64,000 nt of DNA from an uncultured Desulfovibrio sp. (GCF_944324525.1 NZ_CALUWS010000001.1:62001-126000); one strand, 5' to 3'. Shown: positions 1 to 9,111, numbered from the stretch's first letter. Notes: a model not told the origin generated them from the sequence alone. Made by a program: numbers and translations.

Positions 1-33
1 CAGGCGCCCGCAGCCCTGCCGGCCGCCCGTTGA
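1..33 (+). CDS. C-terminal end of an upstream protein (partial)
   Basis: The first 33 bases read QAPAALPAAR and a TGA stop in the frame that begins at base 1. A good terminator follows 21 bases later, which supports a real gene ending here. Only ten residues are visible and they show no family signature, so no function can be given. Confidence 0.4.
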   Translation, partial: QAPAALPAAR

Positions 34-54
34 ATGCCGTCACATGACACGCGG

Positions 55-87
55 AAAAGAGGAGGAGAGTTCTTCTCCTCTTTTTTT
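55..87 (+). terminator. Rho-independent terminator
   Basis: AAAAGAGGAG (55-64) pairs perfectly with CTCCTCTTTT (75-84), with a further GAG/CTT pairing inside, and the right arm runs into seven T. It ends the transcript of the gene that stops at base 33. Confidence 0.85.
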
Positions 88-96
88 ATGGAGATC

Positions 97-300
97 CTAT
101 CGCTGTTTGTTTTGGGGGGAAGGGGAACCCCTCGCTCTGCTGTCGATGTCCGCAAGGCTTCTGTGTCGCCTAACGGACACGGCCTGCGGCCGCCTTTCGG
201 TCGCCGCCGGCGCGGAAGGGATTCCCCTTCCCCCAAAGCCCCCCATCCCTTCCCCAGCGCGATTTTACCAGGGAAGAATGGGGATGCGAGACTGTCCCAC
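97..300 (-). repeat. Dispersed intergenic repeat family 1, copy A (degenerate)
   Basis: GC-rich non-coding DNA with the GGGGGGAAGGGGAACCCC block, the phrase CTCGCTCTGCTGTCGATG, and CCCCCCATCCCTTCCCCAGC. The same blocks in the same order occur, reverse-complemented, at 55180-55443 and in part at 32760-33037. This copy lacks the outer GCCTGTTGAC end seen in the others, so it looks decayed. No gene is visible in 88-515. Confidence 0.7.
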
Positions 301-301
301 C

Positions 302-381
302 CTGGAGCGTTTTTGCCGCGAAGCGGCAGGCCGTAAGGTTTGAAACGCGAAGCGCTTCAAACTGAAAATGCTCTAAAAGCC
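302..381 (-). repeat. Dispersed intergenic repeat family 2, copy A
   Basis: Read on the minus strand it runs from GGCTTTTAGAGCATTTTC through TTACGGCCTGCCGCTTCG to AAAAACGCTCC. This matches, with changes, the sequence at 55549-55690 and pieces at 12366-12455 and 22256-22435. It directly abuts family 1 copy A. Confidence 0.65.
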
Positions 382-408
382 GGCGGGGAGAGAAGGCGTA
401 GATATGCA

Positions 409-442
409 GGAAGCCCCCGCCCGCGTGGGGCAGGGGCTTTCC
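409..442 (-). terminator. Hairpin downstream of ychF, possible terminator
   Basis: GGAAGCCCC and GGGGCTTTCC form the outer stem of a GC-rich hairpin about 75 bases beyond the ychF stop. There is no clean U-run on the minus strand, so termination is only a guess. Confidence 0.35.
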
Positions 443-515
443 CGGAAGATGGCGGCATCCGTCGCGGGCCGGCCGCAGGAGGACAGGAGTCCATCCTGTT
501 CGTCAATCCTTCACC

Positions 516-1616
516 TTATACATTAAAGAGGAAGTGCATGACGTCGCCGTCCTGCACGACATATTCCTTGCCTTCCACGCGTAGCACGCCGTCGGCGCGG
601 CAGGCGGCCTCGCTTTCATGGCTCATGTAATCGTCATAGGAGATGACTTCGGCACGGATGAAGCCGCGCTCGAAGTCCGTATGGATGACCCCGGCAGCCT
701 GCGGGGCCTTCCAGCCTTTGTGGATGGTCCAGGCGCGCACTTCGTCGGGCCCGGCGGTAAAGTAGCTGCACAGGCCAAGCGTGGCGTAGCCGGTACGGAT
801 GATGCGCACGAGTCCGCTCTCGTCGATGCCGTAGGAGGAGAGCATCTCCGCCTGTTCTTCGGCGGACAGGCCTTGCAGCTCTTCTTCCAGCTTGGCGCAG
901 ATGCGGGCAAAGCCGGCATGACGTTCCGCGGCGAGCGCCTCCACGCGGCGGGAGAGCTCATTGCCCTCGGCCACGGCGCTTTCATCCACATTGGCGCAGT
1001 AGATGACGGGCTTGGCCGTCAGCAGGCCAAGCTCTCGCCAGGACTGCAAAAAGGCCTCATTTTCCGGCAGGGAGAAGGTCGAGGCGGGCTTGCCGTCGTT
1101 GAGCGCGGCCAAAAGTTCTTGCATGATCTCCGCGGCGGCCTTGGCGTCCTTGCTGCCCTTGGCCATCTTCTGCAACTTTTCCAGCCGCTTTTCCACGCTC
1201 TGGATATCGGCGAGGAGCAGTTCGGTCTCGATGGTGTCGATATCGCGCAGCGGGTCCACCGTGCCGTCCACATGCGTGATATTGTCGTCCTCGAAGCAGC
1301 GGACCACTTCGACGATGGCGGCGCACTCGCGAATATTGGCCAGGAACTGGTTGCCAAGGCCTTCTCCCTTGCTGGCGCCGCGCACCAGGCCGGCGATATC
1401 GATGAAGTCCACGCTGGCGTGGATGGTCTTCTTGGGCTTTGCCTTGGCGGTCAGGGCGTCCACCCGCGCGTCCGGCACGGCCACCGTGGCCTTGTTGGGT
1501 TCGATGGTGCAGAAGGGGTAGTTGGCGGCCTGGGCATTCTGAGCCTTGGTCAGGGCATTGAACAGGGTGGACTTGCCCACATTGGGCAGTCCGACGATAC
1601 CGATGCTGAGAGCCAT
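516..1616 (-). CDS. ychF: Redox-regulated ribosome-binding ATPase YchF
   Basis: A 366-residue P-loop ATPase of the Obg/TRAFAC class, close to the usual family length of about 363. It begins MALSIGIVGLPNVGKSTLFN, with a perfect G1 motif (GLPNVGKST), a DIAGLVRGASKGEGLGNQFL switch region, a helical coiled-coil insert around residues 125-165, and a C-terminal TGS domain (KGWKAPQAAGVIHTDFERGF). YchF binds the ribosome and, unlike most Obg proteins, prefers ATP; it is linked to the oxidative stress response. The ATG at 1616 has AAGGAG six bases upstream. It stands alone on the minus strand, followed by a terminator from the flgO-like cluster upstream. Identification is secure. Confidence 0.97.
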   Translation of the reverse strand: MALSIGIVGLPNVGKSTLFNALTKAQNAQAANYPFCTIEPNKATVAVPDARVDALTAKAKPKKTIHASVDFIDIAGLVRGASKGEGLGNQFLANIRECAAIVEVVRCFEDDNITHVDGTVDPLRDIDTIETELLLADIQSVEKRLEKLQKMAKGSKDAKAAAEIMQELLAALNDGKPASTFSLPENEAFLQSWRELGLLTAKPVIYCANVDESAVAEGNELSRRVEALAAERHAGFARICAKLEEELQGLSAEEQAEMLSSYGIDESGLVRIIRTGYATLGLCSYFTAGPDEVRAWTIHKGWKAPQAAGVIHTDFERGFIRAEVISYDDYMSHESEAACRADGVLRVEGKEYVVQDGDVMHFLFNV

Positions 1617-1663
1617 GCGTTCTCCTTGTGGGTGGATGCCGCGTGATGCGGAGCAGCGCGAAA

Positions 1664-1688
1664 CAGAAAGCCCCGGACGCGCCGGGGC
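1664..1688 (-). terminator. Rho-independent terminator of the FlgO-like cluster
   Basis: GCCCCGG (1670-1676) pairs with CCGGGGC (1682-1688), and on the minus strand the stem is followed by TTTCTGTTT. It lies just beyond the last gene of the 3374-1723 cluster and separates it from ychF. Confidence 0.65.
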
Positions 1689-1722
1689 ATTTTATAGTCA
1701 ATATGGAGCCGGACGGCAAGGT

Positions 1723-2346
1723 CTATTGCAGCCGGGTATAGGAAGAAGGAACGCCGCTGCCCGAACGGGAAGGATTGTAGGGGTCGCGGAGCAGGGGGTA
1801 GATATCTTCGGTAATGGGCACCGTGGCCGTGCCCATGGCCATCACCTCATTGCTGGGAATGTGGATGATGCGGATGCTGAAGCGCACCTGCTCCTGGGTG
1901 ACCACATAGGTTCCCGCCATGACCGCCTGTCCGGTGCCGGTACGGCTTTGCAGCTTGCGGACGTCGCGCGTCAGCAGGAACTCGCCGGACTGCTTGTCGA
2001 AGCGCACATAGCTGCCGGTGCGCAGTTCCTTGAAGCGGTAGCCCTTCTGCATGAGGCCGCGGGAAACTTCTTCCATCATCTGCCGGGCCAGAGGGCTGCT
2101 TTCTTCCAGATCATTGATGTTGACCGGCGAAGTGCCCAGAATCATGATGCCGGCACGGGCCACGGCCTCACGGTTGGCTTTGCTCATGTCGGGGTCGCGC
2201 CCGGCATAGCGCATCATGAGCTGGTCGTCGATCTGATCGGTGATGTCATCCGCCGCCGAGGGGACGTTGCCGCCGAAGAAGGCGGCCGCCGTCAGCGGGG
2301 AGAGGGCCAGTGCCGTAACAAGAAGCAGAATGAGGAGACGTTTCAT
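1723..2346 (-). CDS. FlgO-family exported protein
   Basis: A 207-residue protein with a clear signal peptide (positively charged MKR, then hydrophobic LLILLLVTALALSPLTAAA). The mature part carries the FlgO-domain pattern: DDQLMMRY, a VARAGIMILGTSPVNINDLE strand, ESSPLARQMMEEVSRGLMQKG, a FLLTRDV segment and a VMAGTYVV strand followed by IIHIPSNEVMAMG. FlgO in Vibrio is an outer-membrane protein needed for stable flagella, but many homologues occur away from flagellar genes and their role is unknown. It is the last gene of a three-gene run, starting 8 bases after the previous gene, with GGTGAGG as ribosome site. No lipobox is visible, so it is probably periplasmic or peripheral to the outer membrane. 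Confidence 0.8.
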   Translation of the reverse strand: MKRLLILLLVTALALSPLTAAAFFGGNVPSAADDITDQIDDQLMMRYAGRDPDMSKANREAVARAGIMILGTSPVNINDLEESSPLARQMMEEVSRGLMQKGYRFKELRTGSYVRFDKQSGEFLLTRDVRKLQSRTGTGQAVMAGTYVVTQEQVRFSIRIIHIPSNEVMAMGTATVPITEDIYPLLRDPYNPSRSGSGVPSSYTRLQ

Positions 2347-2354
2347 GACCTCAC

Positions 2355-2651
2355 CTAGCGCATGGTTCGCAGCAGCATCTCGATACCGTTGAGTTCCTGC
2401 TTGATGGTTTCGTATTCTCGAAGATCATGGCAGACGGAAAGCGCCTGCACATAACTTTGCCGGGCCAGCTCGTAGCGGCCTTGCGCGCGAAAGGCCCGCG
2501 CTTCCTTCACATACTGCCTGCTCAGGGCGTTGGTGCTGGACGAAGATTCCACCGCCTGACAGGGCGACGGCAGGAAAACGACGGGGGACAGCAGGAGGGT
2601 GCAGGCCAGACCGCCGGCGGCCGCCAGGCTGAAGATGGGCTTGAATGTCAT
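2355..2651 (-). CDS. Small exported protein of the FlgO-like cluster, unknown
   Basis: About 98 residues: a signal peptide (FKPIFSLAAAGGLACTLLLS followed by VVFLPSPCQAVE) then a short helical segment, SRQYVKEARAFRAQGRYELA, that reads like one TPR hairpin. The ATG at 2651 is preferred over the one at 2657 because AGGAGGT ends right next to 2657 but sits six bases from 2651. It lies between two FlgO-like genes with 8- and about 20-base gaps, so it is almost certainly co-expressed with them. The single TPR-like motif suggests a partner-binding periplasmic protein; nothing more can be said. Confidence 0.7.
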   Translation of the reverse strand: MTFKPIFSLAAAGGLACTLLLSPVVFLPSPCQAVESSSSTNALSRQYVKEARAFRAQGRYELARQSYVQALSVCHDLREYETIKQELNGIEMLLRTMR

Positions 2652-2672
2652 TGTCATACCTCCTGAAAAACC

Positions 2673-3374
2673 CTAATTGCCCTGCCGAATGGGGAGGGAA
2701 CCGCTGCCCAGGCTGCTGCCGCCGCCGGGGGTGTAGAGCGGGGGATAGTAGCCGTTCTGACCGTACTTGCGCGACTTGCTCGCCGCGGCCTGACGGGAGG
2801 CCACCTGAGCATCGGATTGGGACATGCGCTGCACGATGCCGGTATTGGGCAGGACGAGCTGTCCCGTGCGCAGGACGAGGCCGTCCGTGGCGCGCACCAG
2901 GCGGGCGTTGACGAAGGTGGCGTCCTTGTCCACATAGTAGGTCCCCACGATGAGGGCGGCCCACTTCTGACCCACCGGGATGCTGACATTATTGAGGAAA
3001 GCAAGGTCATCCCTTCCGCCGGTGACGGAAACCTTGCCCGCCAGACGGTATTCCCGGACCGGGAAGCCGCGCTGGTTGAACTCATAGATGAGCGCCTCGG
3101 AGATGAGACGTCCCAGCGGAGAGCTCATGTTGCGATTGCCTTGCTCCACAAAGGAGGTCGGCAGGGCGACGACGCCTTTCAGGGCGTCGTTGGGCACGGT
3201 GGCCAGCATCTGATCGGCCAGTTCCCGGCATTTGAGCTTGAGTTCCACCGCATCGATGTACTCGGGATCCGTGGGAGCCGTGGCACGAGTGCAGGCCGGG
3301 AGCAGCGTCGCCAGCAGCAGGAGAAGCAGGCAGACGCGGCGGCAGGCGGAAGGGGACGTGGGCATGTGAAGCAT
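2673..3374 (-). CDS. FlgO-family lipoprotein
   Basis: About 233 residues. The N-terminus has a lipoprotein signal: basic SACRRV, hydrophobic CLLLLLLATLLPAC, with Cys as the probable lipidation site in LLPAC. The body shows the FlgO pattern: CRELADQMLATVP, VVALPTSFVEQ, SSPLGRLISEALIYEFNQRG, then VGTYYVDKDATFVNARLVRA. A Gln/Ser/Ala-rich, Tyr-containing tail follows. It opens a three-gene cluster with a second FlgO-like protein, so the two may form a hetero-complex at the outer membrane. Start is uncertain: GTG 3380, ATG 3374 (GAGGTG close upstream) or ATG 3365. No flagellar genes are nearby, so a flagellar role is not supported by context. Confidence 0.8.
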   Translation of the reverse strand: MLHMPTSPSACRRVCLLLLLLATLLPACTRATAPTDPEYIDAVELKLKCRELADQMLATVPNDALKGVVALPTSFVEQGNRNMSSPLGRLISEALIYEFNQRGFPVREYRLAGKVSVTGGRDDLAFLNNVSIPVGQKWAALIVGTYYVDKDATFVNARLVRATDGLVLRTGQLVLPNTGIVQRMSQSDAQVASRQAAASKSRKYGQNGYYPPLYTPGGGSSLGSGSLPIRQGN

Positions 3375-3510
3375 AGGCACCTCTGAGGTGAAGTTCTTGC
3401 GAAGCTTAACGGCAGTACGAGAAAAAACTTGAGCGTGCCGGCGGAAGTGACGGATATTCCCTTCCGGCCGGCCTTTCCGGTCGTTCTATGCAAGTTTCGT
3501 TCCGGTAAAA

Positions 3511-3563
3511 AATGCCCTTGCTGCGGGCGCGGAGCAGGGGGGCTTTCTCCGCCGACAAGGGCA
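3511..3563 (+). other. Nested stem-loop in the gap before ispG
   Basis: The gap 3375-3770 holds no gene. In it TGCCCTTG (3513-3520) pairs with CAAGGGCA (3556-3563), and inside this GCGGAG (3529-3534) pairs with CTCCGC (3547-3552). There is no T-run after it. It could be a structured leader, a small RNA or chance; which strand is used is unknown. Confidence 0.3.
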
Positions 3564-3770
3564 ATATAGCGAAAAAGCTGGCAAAGGGAAAGGATTTATC
3601 CGGAAGGGGACACGGCCGCGCCGGCGGAGCCCCCCGGCGGACGACATGCCCGGAAGCGGCGGTTAAGACTTGGCTTGCGGGGGGAAATAGCATACAACCT
3701 TTCGCGGTTCTTCCACGAAGATACGGCCCGCGTCCGGGCTGTCGTCCATCGCATCCGTCCGGGAGAAAAG

Positions 3771-4847
3771 ATGATCGAGCGTCGCAAGACCCGTTCCGTG
3801 CGGCTGGGCAGCCTGCCCATCGGCGGCAAGGCCCCCATCGTCGTGCAGAGCATGACCAATACCGATACGCGTGATGCGGCGGCCACGCTGCGTCAGATCG
3901 AGGCGCTGGTGCGCCGGGGATGCGAAGCCGTGCGGCTGGCCGTTCCCGACGAAAGCGCCGCCGCGGCCCTGCGGACCATCCGCGAGGGCTCCCCGGTGCC
4001 GCTCATCGCCGATATCCATTTCGACTATCGGCTGGCGCTGGCGGCCCTTGAAGCGGGACTTGAAGGTTTGCGCATCAATCCCGGCAACATCGGGCCGCGT
4101 GCCCATGTGGATGCCGTGGTGGATGCGGCCAAGGCCCACGGGGCGGTCATCCGGGTCGGGGTCAATTCCGGCTCCGTGGAGAAGGGGCTGCTTGCCAAAT
4201 ACGGCGGGCCCTGCCCCCAGGCCATGGTGGAGAGCGCGCTCGGGCATGTGCGCATGCTGGAGGAGCGCGGGTTTTATGACACCAAGATCTCCCTCAAGTC
4301 TTCTTCCGTACAGGATACGCTGGAGGCTTACCGCCTGCTGGCGCGGGTCTGCGATTATCCGCTGCATATCGGCATCACCGAAGCGGGCGGGCTCATGCGC
4401 GGCACGGTCAAGTCCGCCGTGGGGCTGGGCATCCTGCTGCATGAAGGCATAGGCGACACCCTGCGCGTTTCGCTGACGGCCGACCCCACGGAAGAGGTCA
4501 GCGTGGCCTATGAGATCCTGCGTGCCCTCGGCCTGCGGCGTCGCGGGCCGGAGATCATTTCCTGTCCCACCTGCGGGCGCACGGAGATCGATCTTTTTGC
4601 TCTGGCGCGCGCGGTGGAAGAACGGCTTGCCGAGTCCACGGCCGACATCAAGGTGGCGGTCATGGGCTGTGTGGTCAACGGGCCGGGCGAGGCGCGCGAG
4701 GCGGACCTCGGACTTGCCGGCGGCCGGGACAAGGGGATCATCTTCCGCAAGGGAGAGGTCATACGTTCCGTCAGGGGGCAGGACGCCCTGCTGGCGGCAT
4801 TTCTTGAAGAACTGCAACTCCTGCTCAAGGAAAAGGAATTCGCCTGA
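3771..4847 (+). CDS. ispG: (E)-4-hydroxy-3-methylbut-2-enyl-diphosphate synthase IspG (GcpE)
   Basis: A 358-residue iron-sulfur enzyme of the MEP isoprenoid pathway that reduces MEcPP to HMBPP. It begins [18 protein letters not shown], followed by [14 protein letters not shown], typical for GcpE. The TIM-barrel part contains [13 protein letters not shown] and [10 protein letters not shown]; the C-terminal part carries the [4Fe-4S] ligands in SCPTCGR and [10 protein letters not shown]. The ATG at 3771 is chosen because GGGAG lies five bases upstream and the product then has the usual length. Its stop overlaps the proS start (TGATG). With ispA and dxs a few genes on, it forms an isoprenoid-rich operon. 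Confidence 0.97.
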   Translation: MIERRKTRSVRLGSLPIGGKAPIVVQSMTNTDTRDAAATLRQIEALVRRGCEAVRLAVPDESAAAALRTIREGSPVPLIADIHFDYRLALAALEAGLEGLRINPGNIGPRAHVDAVVDAAKAHGAVIRVGVNSGSVEKGLLAKYGGPCPQAMVESALGHVRMLEERGFYDTKISLKSSSVQDTLEAYRLLARVCDYPLHIGITEAGGLMRGTVKSAVGLGILLHEGIGDTLRVSLTADPTEEVSVAYEILRALGLRRRGPEIISCPTCGRTEIDLFALARAVEERLAESTADIKVAVMGCVVNGPGEAREADLGLAGGRDKGIIFRKGEVIRSVRGQDALLAAFLEELQLLLKEKEFA

Positions 4848-6577
4848 TGCGTTTCAGCTCCTGTTATATCCCCACGCTCAAGGAAACCCCGGCCGAGGCC
4901 GAGGTGGCGAGCCACAAACTGCTGCTGCGGGCGGGCATGGTTCGCAAGCTGACGTCCGGCGTCTACATCTATCTGCCGCTGGGCCTGCGGGCCATCGACA
5001 ACGTGGCCCGCGTGGTGCGGGAAGAAATGAACGCCGCCGGCTTCCAGGAACTGCTCATGCCCTCGGTCATCCCCGGCGACCTCTGGAAGGAGACCGGCCG
5101 CTGGGAGCACTACGGCAAGGAACTGCTGCGCTTCAAGGACCGCAATGACCGGGACTACTGCCTCGGCCCCACGCACGAGGAAGTCATCACCGATCTGGTG
5201 CGCGGCGAGGTGCGCTCCTACCGGCAGCTCCCCGTGCGGCTCTACCAGATCCAGAGCAAGTTCCGCGACGAGATCCGGCCCCGCTTCGGCCTCATGCGCG
5301 GGCGCGAATTCGTCATGAAGGACGGCTACTCCTTCGACGTGGATGATGCGGCGGCCGATGCCAGCTACGCCATCATGTACGAGACCTATATGCGGATCTT
5401 CCAGCGTCTCGGCCTGCGTTTCCGGGCCGTGGAGGCGGATACCGGCTCCATCGGCGGCAACTTCTCGCATGAGTTCATGGTGCTTGCCGATACCGGGGAA
5501 GACACCATCGCCGCCTGCACTTCCTGCCGCTATGCCGCCAATGTGGAGCGCGCCGAAGTGGTCTGGAAGGGAGAGCCCTGCACGGCCGGCTGCCCGCCCC
5601 GCGAGCAGGTGGCCACGCCCGGCGCGCACAGCGTCGAGGAAGTGAGCGCCATGCTGGGCGTCGCGCCGGAGCGCGTGGTCAAGACCATGCTGTTCACGGT
5701 GGACGGCAAGCATGTGGCCGTCCTCGTGCGCGGCGACCGCGAAGTCAACGACATCAAGCTCAAGAACCTGCTCAAGGCGCAGGACGTGCAGCTGGCCAGC
5801 GGCGAGGTGGTGGAGGCCCTGACCCATGCGCCGGTGGGCTTTGCCGGGCCGGTGGGACTGGATGTGCCCATCTATGCGGATGCCGAGCTGCAGGGCGCCA
5901 CGGACTATGTGACGGGCGCCAACGCCGCTGACGCGCATCTGCTGCATGTGGATCTTGCGCGTGACGCCGTGGTGACGGCCTATGCCGATTTGCGCGCCAT
6001 CACGGCGGCGGACTGCTGCCCGCGCTGCGGCGCGCCCATCGAGCTGCCCAAGGGCATCGAAGTGGGGCACATCTTCAAGCTGGGCACCAAGTACAGCGAC
6101 GCCATGCACGCCGTCTTCCTCGACGAGAACGGCAAGGAACGCGTCATGATCATGGGCTGCTACGGCATCGGCGTTTCCCGCGTGGTGGCGGCGGCCATCG
6201 AGCAGAACAACGACGAGAACGGCATCATCTTCCCGCCGCAGATCGCCCCGGTGCAGTGCATCCTCCTCAATCTCGATCCCGGCAAGGAAGACGTTTCCGC
6301 CAGGGTCGGCGAGATCCATGACCTTCTGGAAGGGCAGGGCGTTTCCGTGCTGCTGGACGACCGCGAGGAGCGGCCCGGCGTCAAGTTCAAGGACGCGGAT
6401 CTCATCGGCGCGCCCATGCAGCTCATCGTGGGCGGCAAGGGGCTTGCGCGCGGCATCGTGGAATGCAAGGACCGGCGCACCGGCGAAAAGGGCGAGCTGC
6501 CCCTGGCGACGCTGCCCGAGGCGCTGGCCGCCTGGATGGAAACGGTGCGGCAGGGCTGGCAGGCCCGCATGGCCTGA
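4847..6577 (+). CDS. proS: Proline-tRNA ligase
   Basis: A 576-residue class II aminoacyl-tRNA synthetase of the bacterial type, with the editing (INS) domain. It begins [20 protein letters not shown]. Motif 2 is seen in [20 protein letters not shown] and motif 3 in [17 protein letters not shown]; the insertion between them (about residues 220-405) includes a Cys-containing stretch ([14 protein letters not shown] and CCPRCGAP), which may bind a metal but this is an inference. The C-terminal anticodon-binding domain starts near [10 protein letters not shown]. It overlaps ispG by one base, so translation is probably coupled. Confidence 0.97.
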   Translation: MRFSSCYIPTLKETPAEAEVASHKLLLRAGMVRKLTSGVYIYLPLGLRAIDNVARVVREEMNAAGFQELLMPSVIPGDLWKETGRWEHYGKELLRFKDRNDRDYCLGPTHEEVITDLVRGEVRSYRQLPVRLYQIQSKFRDEIRPRFGLMRGREFVMKDGYSFDVDDAAADASYAIMYETYMRIFQRLGLRFRAVEADTGSIGGNFSHEFMVLADTGEDTIAACTSCRYAANVERAEVVWKGEPCTAGCPPREQVATPGAHSVEEVSAMLGVAPERVVKTMLFTVDGKHVAVLVRGDREVNDIKLKNLLKAQDVQLASGEVVEALTHAPVGFAGPVGLDVPIYADAELQGATDYVTGANAADAHLLHVDLARDAVVTAYADLRAITAADCCPRCGAPIELPKGIEVGHIFKLGTKYSDAMHAVFLDENGKERVMIMGCYGIGVSRVVAAAIEQNNDENGIIFPPQIAPVQCILLNLDPGKEDVSARVGEIHDLLEGQGVSVLLDDREERPGVKFKDADLIGAPMQLIVGGKGLARGIVECKDRRTGEKGELPLATLPEALAAWMETVRQGWQARMA

Positions 6578-6631
6578 GCCGGGAAGGCGAAGCGCGGCCC
6601 CTGCTGATGCGGCGGGGGCCGGAGAGGGCCC

Positions 6632-8137
6632 GTGTCGGAAGATATGACCATCCAGTCCGTCCGCCAGCTGACGGAACAGCTCCGCCGCATGGTGGAGCGT
6701 CATTTTCCCTTTGTCTGGGTGCGGGGCGAGGTGGGGAACGTCTCCCGCCCCGCATCCGGACATTTTTATTTCACGCTCAAGGATGCCGAGGCGCAGCTCC
6801 AGTGCGTCTGGTTCCGCCAGCAGCAGCGGCAGCGGGGGGGCTTTGATCCTCTGACCGGCGAAGTCTTTGAGACGCCGCCGCCCGCCCCGGAGGAACTGCT
6901 CCGGCAGGGCACGGAACTCATCTGTGCCGGACATGTGGGCATATACGCTCCGCGCGGGCAGTATCAGCTGGTGGTGGAGCTCGTGCAGCCTGCCGGACAG
7001 GGAGGCCTGGCTCAGGCCTTCGAGGAGCGCAAGCGCCGTCTCGCCGCACTCGGTTATTTCGCGCAGGAGCGCAAGCGCCGTCTGCCCTGGGATCCCGTCC
7101 GGGTGGCGCTGATCACCTCTCCCCACGGCGCGGCCATCCATGACTTCTGGCGTCTGGCCGCCCAGCGCGGACAGGCGGCGCATGTTCGGCTGTATCCGGT
7201 GGCCGTGCAGGGGGACGGCGCGGCCCCGTCCATCGTGCGCGCTCTGGAGACGGCCAATGCCCATGCCCTGCGGCCTGACGGCCCGCAGGTCATCGTCCTC
7301 ATCCGCGGCGGCGGTTCGCTGGAAGATCTCTGGGCCTTCAATGAGCAGGAGGTGGCCGAGGCGGTGTACCGTTCCCGGCTGCCGGTGCTGGCCGGCATCG
7401 GACATGAAGTGGACGTGACGCTGGCTGATCTGACGGCCGACGTTCGGGCCGCGACCCCCTCGCATGCGGCGCAGCTGCTCTGGCCCTCGCGTCAGGAGCT
7501 GCTGCAGCTGCTGGACGATCAGGAGGCCGCCCTTTGGCGCGGCATGCGGCGTCGGCTGGAACGTCAGGCGCTGCAGCTGGATAATCTGACGCGTCTGCTG
7601 CGGGCGCATGCGCCGCAGCGCCGGCTGGAACGGCTGGAGAGTACGCGCCGTCGCCTGGCGCTGGCCCTGCAGCGGGCCGCGCGGGAAATGCTGGGCGGAC
7701 GGCAGCGGCAGGCGGAGCATCTGAGCAGGATGCTGCGCTCGTTCTGGAATCCGGCCCGGCTGGCGACGGAAGCGCGGGAAGCCGTCGCGCTGGAGGAACG
7801 TCTGCGGGCGGCGCTGCCCCGGCTGCTGTCGCGGCGGCAACAGGAACTGCTCTGGTGGGAGCAGCGTCTGCAGGCGGCCGGACGACAGAGCGTGAGCAGG
7901 GCGGAAGCGCAGCAGGAGCGGCTTGCCCTGCGGCTGGCGGCCTGCGATCCGCTGGGGCCGCTGGAACGCGGCTACGCGCTGGTCTCCGACAGCCGGGGGG
8001 CGCTGCTGCGCAGCGTCCGGCAGGCGCGGGGCGGACAGGAGTTGCACATCCGCTTGCAGGATGGCGCACTGGGGGTTACAGTCGCCCAGATTCGCCCCCG
8101 TGCGGACACGACCGCAACGGCGGAAAAAGGAGAATGA
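6632..8137 (+). CDS. xseA: Exodeoxyribonuclease VII large subunit
   Basis: A 501-residue protein. The N-terminal OB-fold (VRQLTEQLRRMVERHFPFVW, then GEVGNVSRPASGHFYFTLKD) is followed by the catalytic domain with VALITSPHGAAIHDF, IVLIRGGGSLEDLWAFNEQE and AGIGHEVDVTLADLTADVRA, all typical of XseA, and then long Arg/Gln/Leu-rich helices. Exo VII degrades single-stranded DNA processively from both ends without nucleotide cofactor. The GTG at 6632 has GGAGAGG four bases upstream, better placed than the ATG at 6644. Its small subunit xseB lies two genes downstream, separated by an M23 peptidase gene. The stop overlaps the next gene region. Confidence 0.95.
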   Translation: MSEDMTIQSVRQLTEQLRRMVERHFPFVWVRGEVGNVSRPASGHFYFTLKDAEAQLQCVWFRQQQRQRGGFDPLTGEVFETPPPAPEELLRQGTELICAGHVGIYAPRGQYQLVVELVQPAGQGGLAQAFEERKRRLAALGYFAQERKRRLPWDPVRVALITSPHGAAIHDFWRLAAQRGQAAHVRLYPVAVQGDGAAPSIVRALETANAHALRPDGPQVIVLIRGGGSLEDLWAFNEQEVAEAVYRSRLPVLAGIGHEVDVTLADLTADVRAATPSHAAQLLWPSRQELLQLLDDQEAALWRGMRRRLERQALQLDNLTRLLRAHAPQRRLERLESTRRRLALALQRAAREMLGGRQRQAEHLSRMLRSFWNPARLATEAREAVALEERLRAALPRLLSRRQQELLWWEQRLQAAGRQSVSRAEAQQERLALRLAACDPLGPLERGYALVSDSRGALLRSVRQARGGQELHIRLQDGALGVTVAQIRPRADTTATAEKGE

Positions 8138-8139
8138 TC

Positions 8140-9111
8140 ATGTCCCAGTCTTGGCTGCGGATTCCCGGCATGCTGCGCCGGGGGGGCCGGATGGCGCTGC
8201 CCGGGCTTGCCGCCCTGTGCTGCTGCCTGTGGGCCGTCATGGCGCAGGCGGCGACCCTTCGCCTCGAAGCGCCGGAACAGGTGGCGCGCGGCGATGCCTT
8301 CCTGGCGCTGGCCGTTTCCGACGTCCCCGTACAGGAAGTGGTCTTCAGCTGGCGCGGCAAGGAATGGCGCGCACAGGCCGAGACGGTCGCCACGCCGCAG
8401 GGGACGCAGGCCTGGCAGGCCGTCATGCTGCTTTCCGTCCCGCTGGAAGCCAAGGAGAAACGCCTTGCCCTGTCGGCCTCGGCAGCGGGCGGCGGGCGTT
8501 CCCCGCAGGCGGCGGTGACGCTTTTCGACCGCAAGCGCCCGGTGCAGAAACTCACCGTGGACAAGAAATATGTGGATCCGCCCGCCAAGGTCATGGAGCG
8601 CATCCGCCGGGACAGGGCACAGGTCAAGGCCGCGCTGGCCAGTTATTCGCCTGTCCGGCAGTGGGCTTTGCCGCTCACGCGGCCCGTGCCGGGCGGGATA
8701 TCCAGTCTTTACGGGCTGAAGCGCGTCTTCAACGGGCAGCCGCGCGGCTATCACCGGGGCCTTGACCTGCGCGGCGCCAGCGGAACGCCTATCAAGGCCT
8801 GCGCCGACGGACGCGTGGTGCTGTGCGATGACCTCTATTTTTCCGGCAAGACCGTGTATCTGGATCACGGGCAGGGCGTCTTCACCGCCTATCTGCACAT
8901 GTCCGAGCAGCTGGTGCGGAACGGACAGGAAGTGCGCAAGGGGCAGATCATCGGCAAGGTCGGCGCCACGGGGCGCGTGACCGGGCCGCACTTGCATCTT
9001 TCGCTCATCGTGCAGGGACAGTCCGTGGACGTGGAACCGCTCCTTGCCCCCTGGGAAGAGAGCGGGGCGCAGCCCGTGGCCGCTTCTCCGGCCGCTCAAC
9101 CCCTCAAGTAA
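8140..9111 (+). CDS. Exported M23-family metallopeptidase (peptidoglycan hydrolase or LytM factor)
   Basis: 323 residues. A signal peptide (MSQSWLRIPGMLRRGGRMAL followed by a hydrophobic LAALCCCLWAVMAQA) precedes a beta-rich domain and, from about residue 190, an M23/LytM domain. Zinc-site motifs are present: YHRGLDLRG (HxxxD) and GPHLHLSL (HxH), so it is probably an active endopeptidase that cuts peptidoglycan cross-links in the periplasm. The ATG at 8140 lies seven bases after AAGGAG; an ATG at 8134 overlaps the xseA stop but would be only one base from that site. It sits between xseA and xseB, an odd place for a cell-wall enzyme. Confidence 0.9.
   Translation: MSQSWLRIPGMLRRGGRMALPGLAALCCCLWAVMAQAATLRLEAPEQVARGDAFLALAVSDVPVQEVVFSWRGKEWRAQAETVATPQGTQAWQAVMLLSVPLEAKEKRLALSASAAGGGRSPQAAVTLFDRKRPVQKLTVDKKYVDPPAKVMERIRRDRAQVKAALASYSPVRQWALPLTRPVPGGISSLYGLKRVFNGQPRGYHRGLDLRGASGTPIKACADGRVVLCDDLYFSGKTVYLDHGQGVFTAYLHMSEQLVRNGQEVRKGQIIGKVGATGRVTGPHLHLSLIVQGQSVDVEPLLAPWEESGAQPVAASPAAQPLK

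Noticed and set aside
1723..3374. A flagellar operon
   Set aside because: FlgO-like domains occur, but no hook, basal body or motor gene is near, and such domains are common outside flagellar loci.
4508..8047. A 1179-codon minus-strand frame opposite proS and xseA
   Set aside because: Mirror of known genes, with no domain or start signals.
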